Part shown: piece by piece, positions 28,882 to 38,388 of the stretch
How positions within the stretch are numbered: the stretch's first letter is position 1
Layout of the letters: every line of letters begins with the position of its first letter
NCBI RefSeq assembly: GCF_001654845.1
Contig: NZ_LXES01000040.1
Span: 248,001-312,000 of the forward strand
DNA from: Enterobacter soli ATCC BAA-2102
GTDB lineage: Bacteria > Pseudomonadota > Gammaproteobacteria > Enterobacterales > Enterobacteriaceae
Reading direction: 5' to 3'
DNA length: 64,000 nucleotides
Program-made: the position numbers and the translations under genes
Notes under the pieces: model-generated
The model's database searches: none
Seen by the model: only the letters and a program-made list of their open reading frames with translations
What the model was told of the DNA's origin: nothing

Positions 28882-30054
28882 TTAGCGCAGCGTGTTAATC
28901 CCGGCGATGAGCCGCTGAACCCCTTGCTTAAGCTTACTGCGCGGGCATCCGGCGTTAAGGCGTACAAAACCGTTGCCCTCTTCGCCGTAGGTATATCCTG
29001 GCATGATGGCAACTTTTTGCTGCTCAATCAGGACTTTTTGCAGTGCTTTGTCATCAATCCCCAGAGGGCTGAGATCTATCCAGGCAAGATAAGTCGCCTG
29101 AGGCGGCTGCCAGTTCAGATTCGGAAAAGCACTGTTCAATTCACGCGCAACATAGTGCAGGTTTTCTTCCAGATAACGGCGTAAAGCATCCAGCCAGGGA
29201 GCGCCTTGCTCATAAGCCGCAATGTGCGCGGTCAGCGCCAGCACGGAAGGGGAAGATAGCCCATCGCGGCCTTTCAGCGCGCTCAGGTAGGCAGTGCGGC
29301 TATCATTATCGCCAATCAAACCGTATGCACCGGTAAGCGCCGGAATGTTAAAGCTCTTGGATCCAGAGGTCAGCAGCGCCCATTTCCCGAGTGCAACCTC
29401 GTTCCACGGGGTATGGCGGTGCTCACCCCACACCATATCCATATGGATTTCATCGCTGATGACTGCCACGTCATATCGCGCGCACAGTTCTGCCATTTTG
29501 TGCAGCTCTTCCCGCGTCCATACTTTACCCGTTGGGTTCTGCGGGCTGCACAGCAGCAGGATTTTGTTTTCCGGCCTGGCGAGAGCGGCTTCCAGTGCTG
29601 CCATATTGCCCTGCCAGCCTGCGGCATCTTTCTCCATCGCCACGGGCACCACGGTGCGCTGATTGCCGTTGATGGCATTGTAAAAGGCATCATAGGCCGG
29701 AGTATGTACCACAACGCCGTCGCCCGCGTCTGACCAGATACGAATTAGCTCCGACACCATGTAAATGACCGATGGGCCATAAACAATGGACTCAGGATCA
29801 ATGCGGCTGTTAAAGCGCTGCTGGAACCAGTGTGCCACGGCGGCAAGAAACTCATCGTTTTTCCAGCGGCTGTAGCCGAATACACCGTGGCTGATGCGTT
29901 GATGTAATGCCTCGGTTATGCAGGGCGCGGTGGCAAAATCCATATCCGAAATGGTAAACGGCAGCAGGTCGGCGGCGCCGAAACGGTCGGCAACATAATC
30001 CCACTGGGTGCACCAGGTGCCGTGTCTGTCTACAACGGTAGAAAAATCAAACAT
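28882..30054 (-). CDS. malY: PLP-dependent C-S lyase and MalT antagonist MalY
   Basis: MalY is a fold-type I PLP enzyme with cystathionine beta-lyase activity that also binds MalT and represses the maltose regulon. Its 390 residues equal E. coli. The PLP-lysine motif is SGSKSFNIPALTGAYG (Lys about residue 233). The cofactor-contact segments LLCSPQNPTGKVWTREEL and AVISDEIHMDMVWGEHRHTP precede it, and GFVRLNAGCPRSKL binds the carboxylate near the C-terminus. It lies directly downstream of malX with a hairpin in the 48-bp gap. Confidence 0.95.
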   Translation of the reverse strand: MFDFSTVVDRHGTWCTQWDYVADRFGAADLLPFTISDMDFATAPCITEALHQRISHGVFGYSRWKNDEFLAAVAHWFQQRFNSRIDPESIVYGPSVIYMVSELIRIWSDAGDGVVVHTPAYDAFYNAINGNQRTVVPVAMEKDAAGWQGNMAALEAALARPENKILLLCSPQNPTGKVWTREELHKMAELCARYDVAVISDEIHMDMVWGEHRHTPWNEVALGKWALLTSGSKSFNIPALTGAYGLIGDNDSRTAYLSALKGRDGLSSPSVLALTAHIAAYEQGAPWLDALRRYLEENLHYVARELNSAFPNLNWQPPQATYLAWIDLSPLGIDDKALQKVLIEQQKVAIMPGYTYGEEGNGFVRLNAGCPRSKLKQGVQRLIAGINTLR

Positions 30055-30075
30055 CGCGTTGGTCCTTAAAGTAAA

Positions 30076-30096
30076 ACCCCCTCACGAAGAGGGGGT
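30076..30096 (-). other. Hairpin between malX and malY
   Basis: A perfect 8-bp stem (ACCCCCTC on either strand, five-base loop) lies in the malX-malY gap. It has only a short TTT after it on the coding strand, so it more likely tunes expression or stabilises mRNA than ends transcription. Confidence 0.6.
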
Positions 30097-30102
30097 GAGG
30101 CA

Positions 30103-31695
30103 TCAGGCTTCTACTGTTCGCATCAGGGTCGCCAGCTCATCTTTGACTGACTGCACCTGCGGGCCGATGACAACCTGCAAATTATGCTGATTTAACTGTA
30201 CCACACCGATGGCGCGGTTGGCTTTCAGGGCATTGGTATCGACCTTCGACATATCGTTAACCGACAGACGCAGGCGGGTAATACAGTTATCCAGTGAGGT
30301 AATGTTATCCGCACCGCCCAACGCCGCCAGAATAGCAGGGGTGTTATAGCCGGATTTGCCCACCGTACCGGCAACGGCTTGTTCAACGCTGGTGGCGGTA
30401 TCCGCATCGCGACCCGGAGTTTTCAGGTTGAAGCGGGTGATAGCAAAGCGGAAGATCCCGTAGTACACCGCGAACCAGATAGCCGCCACCACCGGCACCA
30501 GATACCATTTGGTCGACAGGCCGTGCAGGATGCCGAACACTACGAAATCGATCACGTTGCCGTCGGTGTTACCGATAGTCACGCCCAGCACCGCCATAAC
30601 GGTAAAGCCTAGACCGGTCAGCACCGCGTGGATGAGATACAGCACCGGCGCAACAAACAGGAACAGGAATTCGATAGGCTCGGTTGTGCCACCCACCACG
30701 CAGGCAATCACGCCGGAAATCAGCAGACCTTTAATTTTATGACGGTTTTCTGGGCGTGCGCAGTGGTACATCGCCAGCGCCGCACCTGGCAGGCCGCCGA
30801 GGAAGGCTGGCATTTTACCCTGTGACAGGAAGCGGGTTGCGCTCTCAGAGAAGCCGTGAGTGGTCGGGCAGCTCAGCTGCGCCTGGAAGATGGTCAACGC
30901 ACCGCTGACATCGTGACCACACACATCCATGGTACCGCCCGCTTCGGTAAAGCGGATCAGCGCCACGAGAATATGTTGCAGGCCGAACGGCAGCAGCAGA
31001 CGCTCGCCCGTACCGAAGATCATCGGGCCAAAATCACCGGCACCGTTAATGATGCGGCCGATACCGTTAATGCCCAGCGCAAAAACTGGCCAAATCAGAG
31101 GAATGATCAGACCAAACAGGCCCATCACCACCAGGGTAATAATCGGGACAAAGCGCGTGCCGCCGAAGAACGCCAGCGCATCCGGCAGGCGGATATTGTG
31201 GAAGCGTTCGTGCAGCATCCAGATAATGACGCCCGCGATCACCGCACCCAAAATACCGGTATCGATAGACTGAATACCAATGACGCTCTGAATATTGTTC
31301 GCTTTCAGTACGGCGGCATCGGTTGTTGGCAGGATGCCTTTTGCCGTCAGCCAGAAGTTAACGGCGAGGTTCATCACCGCGTAGCCGACAAACCCGGCGA
31401 AGGCGGCAACGCCTTTGTTTTCGCGCGCCAGCCCCAGCGGGATAGCGATACAGAACATCACCGGCAGGAAACTAAATGCAAAGGAGCCGACCTTACTCAT
31501 CCAGATGAAGATCGCCTGCAACACAGGGTTGCCGAGGAACGGGATCAACGTAATAACATCATTACTGCTCAGTGAGCTGCCGATCCCCAGCATGATCCCG
31601 CAGAAGGAGAGGAGTGCCACGGGCAGCATAAAGGTTTTACCCAGTTGCTGGAAAAATTCCCACAGCGATATTTTTTGTGCTGCTTTCGCCGTCAT
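30103..31695 (-). CDS. malX: PTS maltose/glucose-type EIICB component MalX
   Basis: MalX is an inner-membrane phosphotransferase permease of the glucose/maltose family; in E. coli it can transport glucose and maltose but its natural substrate is not known. Its 530 residues fuse an IIC domain (about residues 1-420, roughly ten helices, with GGTTEPIEFLFLFVAPVLY) and a C-terminal IIB domain. In the latter DNITSLDNCITRLRLSVND contains the phosphorylated Cys. It heads malXY, under the MalI operators and divergent from malI. Confidence 0.95.
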   Translation of the reverse strand: MTAKAAQKISLWEFFQQLGKTFMLPVALLSFCGIMLGIGSSLSSNDVITLIPFLGNPVLQAIFIWMSKVGSFAFSFLPVMFCIAIPLGLARENKGVAAFAGFVGYAVMNLAVNFWLTAKGILPTTDAAVLKANNIQSVIGIQSIDTGILGAVIAGVIIWMLHERFHNIRLPDALAFFGGTRFVPIITLVVMGLFGLIIPLIWPVFALGINGIGRIINGAGDFGPMIFGTGERLLLPFGLQHILVALIRFTEAGGTMDVCGHDVSGALTIFQAQLSCPTTHGFSESATRFLSQGKMPAFLGGLPGAALAMYHCARPENRHKIKGLLISGVIACVVGGTTEPIEFLFLFVAPVLYLIHAVLTGLGFTVMAVLGVTIGNTDGNVIDFVVFGILHGLSTKWYLVPVVAAIWFAVYYGIFRFAITRFNLKTPGRDADTATSVEQAVAGTVGKSGYNTPAILAALGGADNITSLDNCITRLRLSVNDMSKVDTNALKANRAIGVVQLNQHNLQVVIGPQVQSVKDELATLMRTVEA

Positions 31696-31748
31696 AAAAC
31701 GACTCCTTTATTGTTAAAATAGGTTTATCTGCTTCAATGCTGCGAGAA

Positions 31749-31764
31749 GATAAAACGTTTTATC
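31749..31764. promoter_or_regulatory. MalI operator in the malX promoter
   Basis: GATAAAACGTTTTATC is a perfect 16-bp palindrome identical to the MalI operator of E. coli, 53 bp upstream of malX. Confidence 0.93.
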
Positions 31765-31773
31765 AAACTTTAG

Positions 31774-31789
31774 TGCGCGCTAAATCACA
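31774..31789. promoter_or_regulatory. Possible CRP site between malX and malI
   Basis: TGCGC-GCTAAA-TCACA has one good CRP half-site and one poor one and is centred between the two MalI operators. The malX-malI region is CRP-regulated in E. coli, which is the main reason for naming it. Confidence 0.4.
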
Positions 31790-31827
31790 TTCTCAGGCTT
31801 TGGCAGAGAGTATAAAGATAACGTATT

Positions 31828-31843
31828 GATAAAACGTTTTACC
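31828..31843. promoter_or_regulatory. MalI operator in the malI promoter
   Basis: GATAAAACGTTTTACC differs from the malX operator at one base and lies 30 bp upstream of the malI start, as expected for autorepression. Confidence 0.9.
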
Positions 31844-31873
31844 GATCTCATTATCAGGGAGTCACGCCAACAC

Positions 31874-32902
31874 ATGGCTGTAGCGAAAAAAATCACTATC
31901 AACGATGTCGCACTGGCGGCTGGCGTGTCTGTCAGCACCGTTTCGCTGGTTCTGAGCGGAAAAGGGCGCATCTCTTCCGCCACGGGTCAGCGAGTTAACG
32001 AGGCTGTCGAGCAGCTGGGTTTTGTGCGTAATCGCCAGGCATCGGCGCTTCGCGGCGGACAAAGCGGTGTGATTGGTTTGATTGTGCGCGATCTGACCTC
32101 ACCGTTTTACGCCGAACTGACCGCCGGGCTGACTGAAGCGCTGGAAGCGCAGGGGCGGATGGTATTTTTACTGCACGGCGGGCGCGAGGCCGACCAGCTT
32201 CTTCAGCGGCTGGATATGCTGCTGACGCAGGGTGTTGATGGTGTGATTATCGCCGGGGCGTCCGGTGTCGGCAGTGAACTGTGCGAGCGGGCCGCCGCAA
32301 AAGGCGTACCGCTGGTGTTTGCATCGCGTGCCAGTTACCTTGACGAAGCCGATACGCTGCGGCCCGACAATATGCAGGCGGCACAAATGCTGACCGAACA
32401 TCTTATTCGTCGCGGCCATCAGCGCATCGCCTGGCTGGGCGGGAAAAGCTCCTCCCTGACGCGGGCTGAACGGGTGGGGGGATATTGCGCCACGCTGATT
32501 AAATATGGGCTGCCGTTCCACAGTGAATGGGTGGTGGAGTGTGAATCCAGCCAGAAACAGGCCGCCGAAGTGATTGGGGCCATGTTGCGCCGTAACCCTA
32601 CGATCAGCGCCGTGATTTGCTACAACGATACCATTGCGATGGGGGCATGGTTTGGCCTTATCCGTGCGGGGCGTCAGAGCGGTGAAGGGGGCGTTGAAAC
32701 TTTCTTTGGTCAGCAGGTAGCGTTAGGGGCTTTTGCCGATGTCGGCGAAAATGCGCTGGACGATCTGCCCATCGTCTGGGCAACCACACCCGCACGCGAG
32801 ATGGGGCACACGCTGGCTGACCGAATCATGCAGCGTATCGACAACACCGAGGTACAGGCCGGGCATCAGATTGTGGCAGCTCGTCTGGTGCCGGTGAAGT
32901 AG
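31874..32902 (+). CDS. malI: LacI-family repressor MalI
   Basis: MalI represses malXY and itself. From MAVAKKITINDVALAAGVSV it has 342 residues, the E. coli length; the open frame 16 codons upstream runs through the operator and is rejected. The LacI-type helix-turn-helix and hinge read VALAAGVSVSTVSLVLSGKG and ALRGGQSGVIGLIV. The periplasmic-binding-protein-like core shows GVDGVIIAGASG, RPDNMQAAQMLTEHLI and ISAVICYNDTIAMG. The inducer is unknown. Confidence 0.95.
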   Translation: MAVAKKITINDVALAAGVSVSTVSLVLSGKGRISSATGQRVNEAVEQLGFVRNRQASALRGGQSGVIGLIVRDLTSPFYAELTAGLTEALEAQGRMVFLLHGGREADQLLQRLDMLLTQGVDGVIIAGASGVGSELCERAAAKGVPLVFASRASYLDEADTLRPDNMQAAQMLTEHLIRRGHQRIAWLGGKSSSLTRAERVGGYCATLIKYGLPFHSEWVVECESSQKQAAEVIGAMLRRNPTISAVICYNDTIAMGAWFGLIRAGRQSGEGGVETFFGQQVALGAFADVGENALDDLPIVWATTPAREMGHTLADRIMQRIDNTEVQAGHQIVAARLVPVK

Positions 32903-32930
32903 TCTTCAGCCCGGTTTACGTTTGCTGTTC

Positions 32931-32963
32931 GTAGGCCGGGTAAGGCGCAGCCGCCACCCGGCA
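32931..32963. repeat. REP unit downstream of malI
   Basis: GCCGGGTAAGGCG-CA-GCCGCCACCCGGC is a classic enterobacterial REP sequence with its internal bulge, between malI and the nuclease gene. Confidence 0.85.
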
Positions 32964-33042
32964 ATAAAGTGTGATCCGGATCAACCATGTGCGCATCAAA
33001 ACAAGGCATATTCTCCACCTCATTTTTTCACCAGGCTTGCCC

Positions 33043-33558
33043 ATGCGGATCCTCACGACTCTTCTGGCATTAACCTTTATCCCGCTTGTTTCTTACGCCT
33101 CCAGCGATATCGAAGTTGGATTCTCTCCTGAAGGCGGGGCGCAGGCGCTTGTACTTAAAACCATCAATAAGGCGAAGAAGTCGATTCGTATGATGGCGTT
33201 CTCTTTTAGCGCGCCTGATGTGATGACCGCGCTGGTGGACGCGCAAAAGCGCGGGGTGGATGTGCGGGTGGTGATTGATGAAGAGGGAAACACCAGTGCC
33301 AAAAGCCTGGCGGCCATGCGTTATATCACTCAAAACGGCGTAAAGCTGCGCACGGATAATCACTACCGCATTCAGCATGACAAAACGATCGTTGTTGATG
33401 GGGACACTGTTGAAACCGGCTCGTTTAACTTCGCGAAATCAGCCGAATATCTGAATTCCGAGAATGTCATTGTTATCCACCATGCGCCTGAACTGGCGCA
33501 GAAGTACCTGGCACACTGGGAAAATCGCTGGCAGCAGGGTGTTGATTTCCAGCCATAA
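33043..33558 (+). CDS. Secreted PLD-family (Nuc-like) endonuclease
   Basis: This is a 171-residue protein of the phospholipase D superfamily of the Nuc type, small single-HKD nucleases that act as dimers on DNA or RNA. The ATG at 33043 was chosen because it opens a clear signal peptide (MRILTTLLALTFIPLVSYA), which predicts a periplasmic location. The catalytic HKD motif is RIQHDKTIVVDGD (His112, Lys114, Asp119) followed by ETGSFNFAKSAEYLNSEN, with the conserved GSFNF and Asn-Ser-Glu-Asn residues. In K-12 the corresponding interval between malI and ydgA holds hdhA and the uid genes, so this is an accessory gene here. It could degrade incoming or environmental nucleic acid, but that is inference. 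Confidence 0.85.
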   Translation: MRILTTLLALTFIPLVSYASSDIEVGFSPEGGAQALVLKTINKAKKSIRMMAFSFSAPDVMTALVDAQKRGVDVRVVIDEEGNTSAKSLAAMRYITQNGVKLRTDNHYRIQHDKTIVVDGDTVETGSFNFAKSAEYLNSENVIVIHHAPELAQKYLAHWENRWQQGVDFQP

Positions 33559-33580
33559 AAAAGCCCCTCGCGAGGGGCTT
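33557..33580 (-). terminator. ydgA terminator
   Basis: On the minus strand AAGCCCCTCGCGAGGGGCTT is a perfect palindromic stem followed by TTTTA, just beyond the ydgA stop. It overlaps the end of the nuclease gene, which converges on it. Confidence 0.88.
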
Positions 33581-33587
33581 ATGTCGA

Positions 33588-35129
33588 TTATTGCTGCGGC
33601 ACAGCCGGTGCTGCTGGCGCTGCCGGATCGGCTGGTTCCGCCGGTTCTGGCATTCCCAACGCAGGCATCCCGAACATTCCGACAAAATCTTCCAGCGGCA
33701 TTTTATCGCCGTTGAGCGTCACCTGGCCGTTTGCATATTGCAGGCTGGTTGAAATGGTGTTGTCTTCCAGTTTGGTGATGCGGAACATTTGGCCCATCGC
33801 CGCCAGGCCTTTCACCTGCTGGTTCGCCAGCTTACCGGCATCCTCATCACCATAACCTTCGAGCTTCGCGACCTGGGTCATCAGCTCGGTGGCCATATCC
33901 ATCGGAATCGTCAGCTTGCTGTCGAGCGATTTCACGGTGCGGTCCACTTCCTGGGCCAGCGTCTGTGGCTCACCCGTGGCGGTGGAAGGATCTTTCAGGA
34001 ACAGCGATAGGTTAAAGCTGGTTTCACCTTTGCTGTTTTTCCAGCTCAGCGGCGCAATGGTAATCACCGGATCGCCTTTCAGCAGAATTGGCAGATTGTT
34101 GAACAGCACTGCCATCGCCTGCTGCTGATAAACTTCAGGGTTTTGTTTCAGTGCGGCATCCGTCAACAGCGCCTGGCTCTCTTTGCTGTATTTCTGGCTG
34201 AACTCGTGCCATGCGGCACCGTCAATGTTGCCAATTTTCAGCGACAGTTTACCGGTACCCAGATCCTGATTTTGTACCTTCAGGCTTTTCAGGCTGTAAT
34301 CCAGTTGGGTATTGATGCTCTTACCGTCTTTGGATACATCGGTTTTGCCGTTCAGGTCCATCCCTTCCAGCACGCCCATCTCTTTACCTTCAACCGCGAT
34401 GGCGAGCTTTTCCAGACTGATTTTCTGATCGCCAATGCGCTCGTCAAAGCTGGTCATGCGGCTGTTGCCGTCAGCTTTCAGGTTGTTGAACGTGAGCTGA
34501 ACCTTCTGGTCGTACTCGTTAACCGCATTCACCAGGCCACTCTGCGCTTCACCGGTCAGGGTGAAGACGTTGCCGTCACGATCGGCGTCCAGCTGGAAAT
34601 GGCCGCCGCTGAAGGCCACTTTCTCGTTACCGTTTTCGTAGTTCAGCGCTTTCAGCACAATATTTGAGCTGGTGTCTCCGGCATAACCGATGCGGGTATC
34701 AATCTCAAATGGCGAGGTATTTTTCGCAATATCGAACAGCGGTTTCGTGATGTCGTTATTCACCAGAACGGTTTTTACCGACGCCATTGACGGGATCAGA
34801 TTGAAAGAGGCCAGCTGTGCCAGCGGGAGGGGGCCGTGGCTCACGACTTCGTCCAGTACCACGCTTTGGCCGGGTTTCAGCCACGCGGTGTCATTACCTG
34901 CCACCGGCTTGACGACCAGCTGCATATGGCTGGTAAACACGCCGCGCTGATAGTTTTGATAACTCAGTTCCACGCCAGCTTCTGGCGCGCTACGTTTGAT
35001 TTCGCTATTGGCCTGCGCCACCATCTCAGCCAGACGACCTTCCAGCTGTTTTCCGGTGAACCAGGATGCCCCTGTCCAGACCACGCCTAATGCAACAATA
35101 ACCCCAACCGCTACGACCGATTTTTTCAT
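33588..35129 (-). CDS. ydgA: DUF945 inner-membrane protein YdgA
   Basis: YdgA is a 513-residue DUF945 protein (502 in E. coli) with an N-terminal membrane anchor (VVAVGVIVALGVVWTGASW) and a large domain predicted to face the periplasm; its function is unknown. GKQLEGRLAEMVAQANSEIK follows the anchor, as is usual for this family. The C-terminus is an Ala/Pro-rich low-complexity tail (PEPAEPADPAAPAAPAVPQQ) that probably accounts for the extra length. A GGCGGT-AAAA-ACCGCC hairpin (35155-35170) lies upstream, in the gap to manA. Confidence 0.9.
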   Translation of the reverse strand: MKKSVVAVGVIVALGVVWTGASWFTGKQLEGRLAEMVAQANSEIKRSAPEAGVELSYQNYQRGVFTSHMQLVVKPVAGNDTAWLKPGQSVVLDEVVSHGPLPLAQLASFNLIPSMASVKTVLVNNDITKPLFDIAKNTSPFEIDTRIGYAGDTSSNIVLKALNYENGNEKVAFSGGHFQLDADRDGNVFTLTGEAQSGLVNAVNEYDQKVQLTFNNLKADGNSRMTSFDERIGDQKISLEKLAIAVEGKEMGVLEGMDLNGKTDVSKDGKSINTQLDYSLKSLKVQNQDLGTGKLSLKIGNIDGAAWHEFSQKYSKESQALLTDAALKQNPEVYQQQAMAVLFNNLPILLKGDPVITIAPLSWKNSKGETSFNLSLFLKDPSTATGEPQTLAQEVDRTVKSLDSKLTIPMDMATELMTQVAKLEGYGDEDAGKLANQQVKGLAAMGQMFRITKLEDNTISTSLQYANGQVTLNGDKMPLEDFVGMFGMPALGMPEPAEPADPAAPAAPAVPQQ

Positions 35130-35228
35130 TGCGACTATCCCTAAAATGAAACCAGGCGGTAAAAACCGCCCGGTGATATAAAGTCTTCAACTAGCTTAGC
35201 AAGAGTTGTTAAAAAATTCAGTAAGTGC

Positions 35229-36404
35229 TTATAGCTTATTGAAAACACGCGCCAGTCGGCCGGTGCCGCTTACGCTAATCGGTGATTCATTGGCGGCAAT
35301 AAAGGCAGACTCCCCTGGTTTCAGCACCAGGCGCTGCGCGTCTTTATGCAGAACGGCTTCACCTTCTACGCAGAACAGAATCGCCGCGCTCTCCTGGGCA
35401 ATGGCGGTTTCTGCCTGGCTCAGGTCATGCAGAGAGAACGCAAAATCGTCCACCGGGATCGGGAAGTCCAGCTCCGCACCTTTTTTCACCGGCTGCGTCA
35501 GCAGCTCTGCCGCAGGTTTAGCGACAAACTTCACGTTAGCAACCAGTTCCGGGATATCGATGTACTTCGGCGTCAGGCCAGCGCGCAGCACGTTATCGGA
35601 GTTTGCCATCACTTCCAGTGCCACACCTTGCAGGTAGGCGTGTGGGGTTTCAGCAAACAGGAACATCGCTTCGCCTGGATTAAGCTTCACTACGTTCAGC
35701 AGCAGCGGGGAGAACAGACCGCTGTCATCCGGGTAAAACTCTGCGATCACGCGAATGGTGTCCCACGGCTCGCCCTGCTGGCTATTCAGCGTGGCTTTCA
35801 GTACCGCGATCGCGTGCGCTTTTTCTTCGCCCTGCATGCTAAGCAGGCTGGCAAACAGCTGGCTCAACCCTTCAGCGTCCGGATTTTGCAGGAAGTGGGC
35901 GATGGCTTTATTCGCCCCTGCGACAGGTTGCAGCAGAGAAATAATCTCTGAGAATTCGCGGAATGCGTTCATTGCCAGGAACGGAGTCAATGCAAAAACC
36001 AGCTCAGGCTTGTGGTTAGGATCTTTGTAGTTACGCTCTGCGGCATCCAGTGGAATACCCGCGGCGTTCTCTTTCGCAAAGCCAATTTCAGAGGCTTTCT
36101 TGTTCGGGTGAACCTGAATGGAAAGCGGCTGGTCGGCACACAGCACTTTAAACAGGAACGGCAGCTCGCCAAAACGGCTGGCAACCTTGCTGCCCAGCAA
36201 CGCCGCTTTATCGGCGTCTATCACGTCACGCAGGGAACGTGTCTGACCGCTGGCGTCTTCAATTTTTGAGCTGCTCTTCGGGTGAGCGCCCATCCACAGC
36301 TCTGCCATCGGCAGGTTGTTGGGGTTCGCGATACCGTAGAGATCCGTTAACGCAGTTTTACTTCCCCAGGCGTAGTTTTGCACTGAGTTGATGAGTTTTT
36401 GCAT
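35229..36404 (-). CDS. manA: Mannose-6-phosphate isomerase ManA
   Basis: ManA is a zinc enzyme that interconverts mannose-6-phosphate and fructose-6-phosphate, linking mannose use and GDP-mannose synthesis. From MQKLINSVQNYAWGSKTALT it has 391 residues, exactly as in E. coli; the frame six codons upstream is not needed. Zinc ligands lie in LSIQVHPNKKASE and KPELVFALTPF, with the third His in LFAETPHAYLQGVALEVMAN. It stands alone between ydgA and the divergent fumA. Confidence 0.96.
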   Translation of the reverse strand: MQKLINSVQNYAWGSKTALTDLYGIANPNNLPMAELWMGAHPKSSSKIEDASGQTRSLRDVIDADKAALLGSKVASRFGELPFLFKVLCADQPLSIQVHPNKKASEIGFAKENAAGIPLDAAERNYKDPNHKPELVFALTPFLAMNAFREFSEIISLLQPVAGANKAIAHFLQNPDAEGLSQLFASLLSMQGEEKAHAIAVLKATLNSQQGEPWDTIRVIAEFYPDDSGLFSPLLLNVVKLNPGEAMFLFAETPHAYLQGVALEVMANSDNVLRAGLTPKYIDIPELVANVKFVAKPAAELLTQPVKKGAELDFPIPVDDFAFSLHDLSQAETAIAQESAAILFCVEGEAVLHKDAQRLVLKPGESAFIAANESPISVSGTGRLARVFNKL

Positions 36405-36602
36405 TATCAAGCCCTGATTCAAAAGGTGGAATTAACTCCGGGTATTAAAGCAATAAACCGTGTGGAAGTAACCTTCGGATGTAAAAAGTCGTACTAGTCT
36501 CAGTTTTTGTTAAAAAATTGTGTAGGATAGGCTAACTCGCTTTTAAGCGGGCAGCGGAACGCCTGCCCAAATAATCAGACCGAAGCAGTAAGTGAGAGAA
36601 CA

Positions 36603-38249
36603 ATGTCGAACAAACCCTTTCATTATCAAGATCCTTTTCCCCTCAGTAAGGATCAGACCGAATATTACCTGTTAACCCGCGATCATGTTTCTGTCTCTGA
36701 ATTCGAAGGGCAGGAGATCCTTAAAGTGGATCCGCAGGCGCTGACCTTACTGGCGCAACACGCGTTTCATGATGCCTCCTTTATGCTCCGTCCAGCACAT
36801 CAGCAGCAGGTTGCCGATATCCTGAGCGACCCACAGGCCAGCGAAAACGACAAGTACGTGGCACTGCAATTCCTGCGTAACTCCGATATCGCCGCCAAAG
36901 GCATTCTGCCGACCTGCCAGGACACCGGCACGGCCATTATCACCGGTAAAAAAGGCCAGCGTGTCTGGACCGGCGGTGGTGACGAAGCGGCGCTGGCGCA
37001 CGGCGTGTATAACACCTATATCGAAGACAACCTGCGTTATTCGCAAAACGCGGCGCTGGATATGTACAAAGAGGTCAATACCGGCACTAACCTGCCTGCG
37101 CAGATCGATCTCTACAGCGTGGATGGCGACGAGTACAAATTCCTGTGCATCGCCAAAGGTGGCGGTTCTGCCAACAAAACCTACCTCTATCAGGAAACGA
37201 AAGCGCTGCTCTCGCCGGGCAAGCTGAAAAATTACCTGGTGGAGAAGATGCGTACGCTGGGTACTGCGGCATGTCCGCCGTATCACATTGCATTTGTGAT
37301 TGGCGGGACGTCTGCTGAAAGCACGCTGAAAACCGTTAAGCTCGCCTCGACCAAATACTACGACGGCCTGCCGACGGAAGGTAACGAACACGGCCAGGCG
37401 TTCCGTGATGTGCAGCTTGAGCAGGAACTGTTGCAGGAAGCGCAAAACCTGGGGCTGGGCGCGCAGTTTGGCGGCAAATACTTCGCCCACGATATCCGCG
37501 TGATCCGCCTGCCGCGCCACGGTGCATCCTGTCCGGTAGGGATGGGGGTTTCTTGTTCTGCGGATCGCAACATTAAAGCGAAGATCAACCGCGACGGTGT
37601 CTGGATCGAAAAACTGGAAAACAACCCGGGTAAATATATCCCGGAAGAACTGCGTAAAGCGGGCGAGGGTGAAGCGGTACACGTTGACCTGAACCGCCCG
37701 ATGAGTGAGATCCTGGCGCAGCTTTCGCAGTATCCGGTTTCGACCCGTCTGTCACTGAACGGCACCATTATTGTTGGACGTGACATCGCCCATGCGAAAC
37801 TGAAAGAGCGCCTGGACAATGGCGAAGGTCTGCCGCAGTACGTTAAAGATCACCCGATTTACTACGCAGGCCCGGCCAAAACGCCTGAAGGTTATGCTTC
37901 CGGATCGTTAGGTCCAACCACCGCAGGTCGAATGGATTCCTACGTTCACCAGTTGCAGGCCAACGGCGGCAGCATGATCATGCTGGCGAAAGGTAACCGT
38001 AGCCAGCAGGTGACGGATGCCTGCCATAAACACGGCGGCTTCTACCTGGGCAGCATCGGTGGCCCGGCAGCGGTACTGGCGCAGGGCAGCATCAAGAGCC
38101 TGGAGTGCGTGGAGTACCCGGAACTGGGTATGGAAGCTATCTGGAAAATTGAAGTGGAAGATTTCCCGGCATTCATTCTGGTGGATGATAAAGGCAATGA
38201 CTTCTTCAAACAGATCCAGTCTTCCCAGTGTTCGGCCTGTGTAAAGTAG
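36603..38249 (+). CDS. fumA: Class I fumarase FumA ([4Fe-4S])
   Basis: FumA is the oxygen-labile fumarate hydratase of the TCA cycle in iron-replete aerobic cells. Its 548 residues equal E. coli FumA. The iron-sulfur ligands are in [15 protein letters not shown] (about residue 105), [16 protein letters not shown] and [17 protein letters not shown] (about residue 318). The C-terminal beta domain includes [20 protein letters not shown]. The choice of FumA over FumB is from its position next to fumC. A REP hairpin separates it from fumC. Confidence 0.95.
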   Translation: MSNKPFHYQDPFPLSKDQTEYYLLTRDHVSVSEFEGQEILKVDPQALTLLAQHAFHDASFMLRPAHQQQVADILSDPQASENDKYVALQFLRNSDIAAKGILPTCQDTGTAIITGKKGQRVWTGGGDEAALAHGVYNTYIEDNLRYSQNAALDMYKEVNTGTNLPAQIDLYSVDGDEYKFLCIAKGGGSANKTYLYQETKALLSPGKLKNYLVEKMRTLGTAACPPYHIAFVIGGTSAESTLKTVKLASTKYYDGLPTEGNEHGQAFRDVQLEQELLQEAQNLGLGAQFGGKYFAHDIRVIRLPRHGASCPVGMGVSCSADRNIKAKINRDGVWIEKLENNPGKYIPEELRKAGEGEAVHVDLNRPMSEILAQLSQYPVSTRLSLNGTIIVGRDIAHAKLKERLDNGEGLPQYVKDHPIYYAGPAKTPEGYASGSLGPTTAGRMDSYVHQLQANGGSMIMLAKGNRSQQVTDACHKHGGFYLGSIGGPAAVLAQGSIKSLECVEYPELGMEAIWKIEVEDFPAFILVDDKGNDFFKQIQSSQCSACVK

Positions 38250-38262
38250 TTCTGTGACATTC

Positions 38263-38286
38263 CGGGTGGCGTTAGCGCCACCCGGC
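38263..38286. repeat. REP hairpin between fumA and fumC
   Basis: CCGGGTGGCG-TTAG-CGCCACCCGG is a perfect 10-bp inverted repeat of REP type in the fumA-fumC gap. It probably protects fumA mRNA 3' ends or limits read-through. Confidence 0.85.
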
Positions 38287-38388
38287 ACATTAAAGAGCGC
38301 ACAAAGCGCCATACAGTCATTCAGAAGCCATCAATACTTATCTCTTAAGCATGTGAGTAATCCCATCTTTGTTATCAAGGAGAAAGTA

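Noticed and set aside
36747..37682. 311-residue minus-strand frame opposite fumA
   Set aside because: It is a shadow of fumA, which has full-length conserved fumarase sequence on the plus strand.
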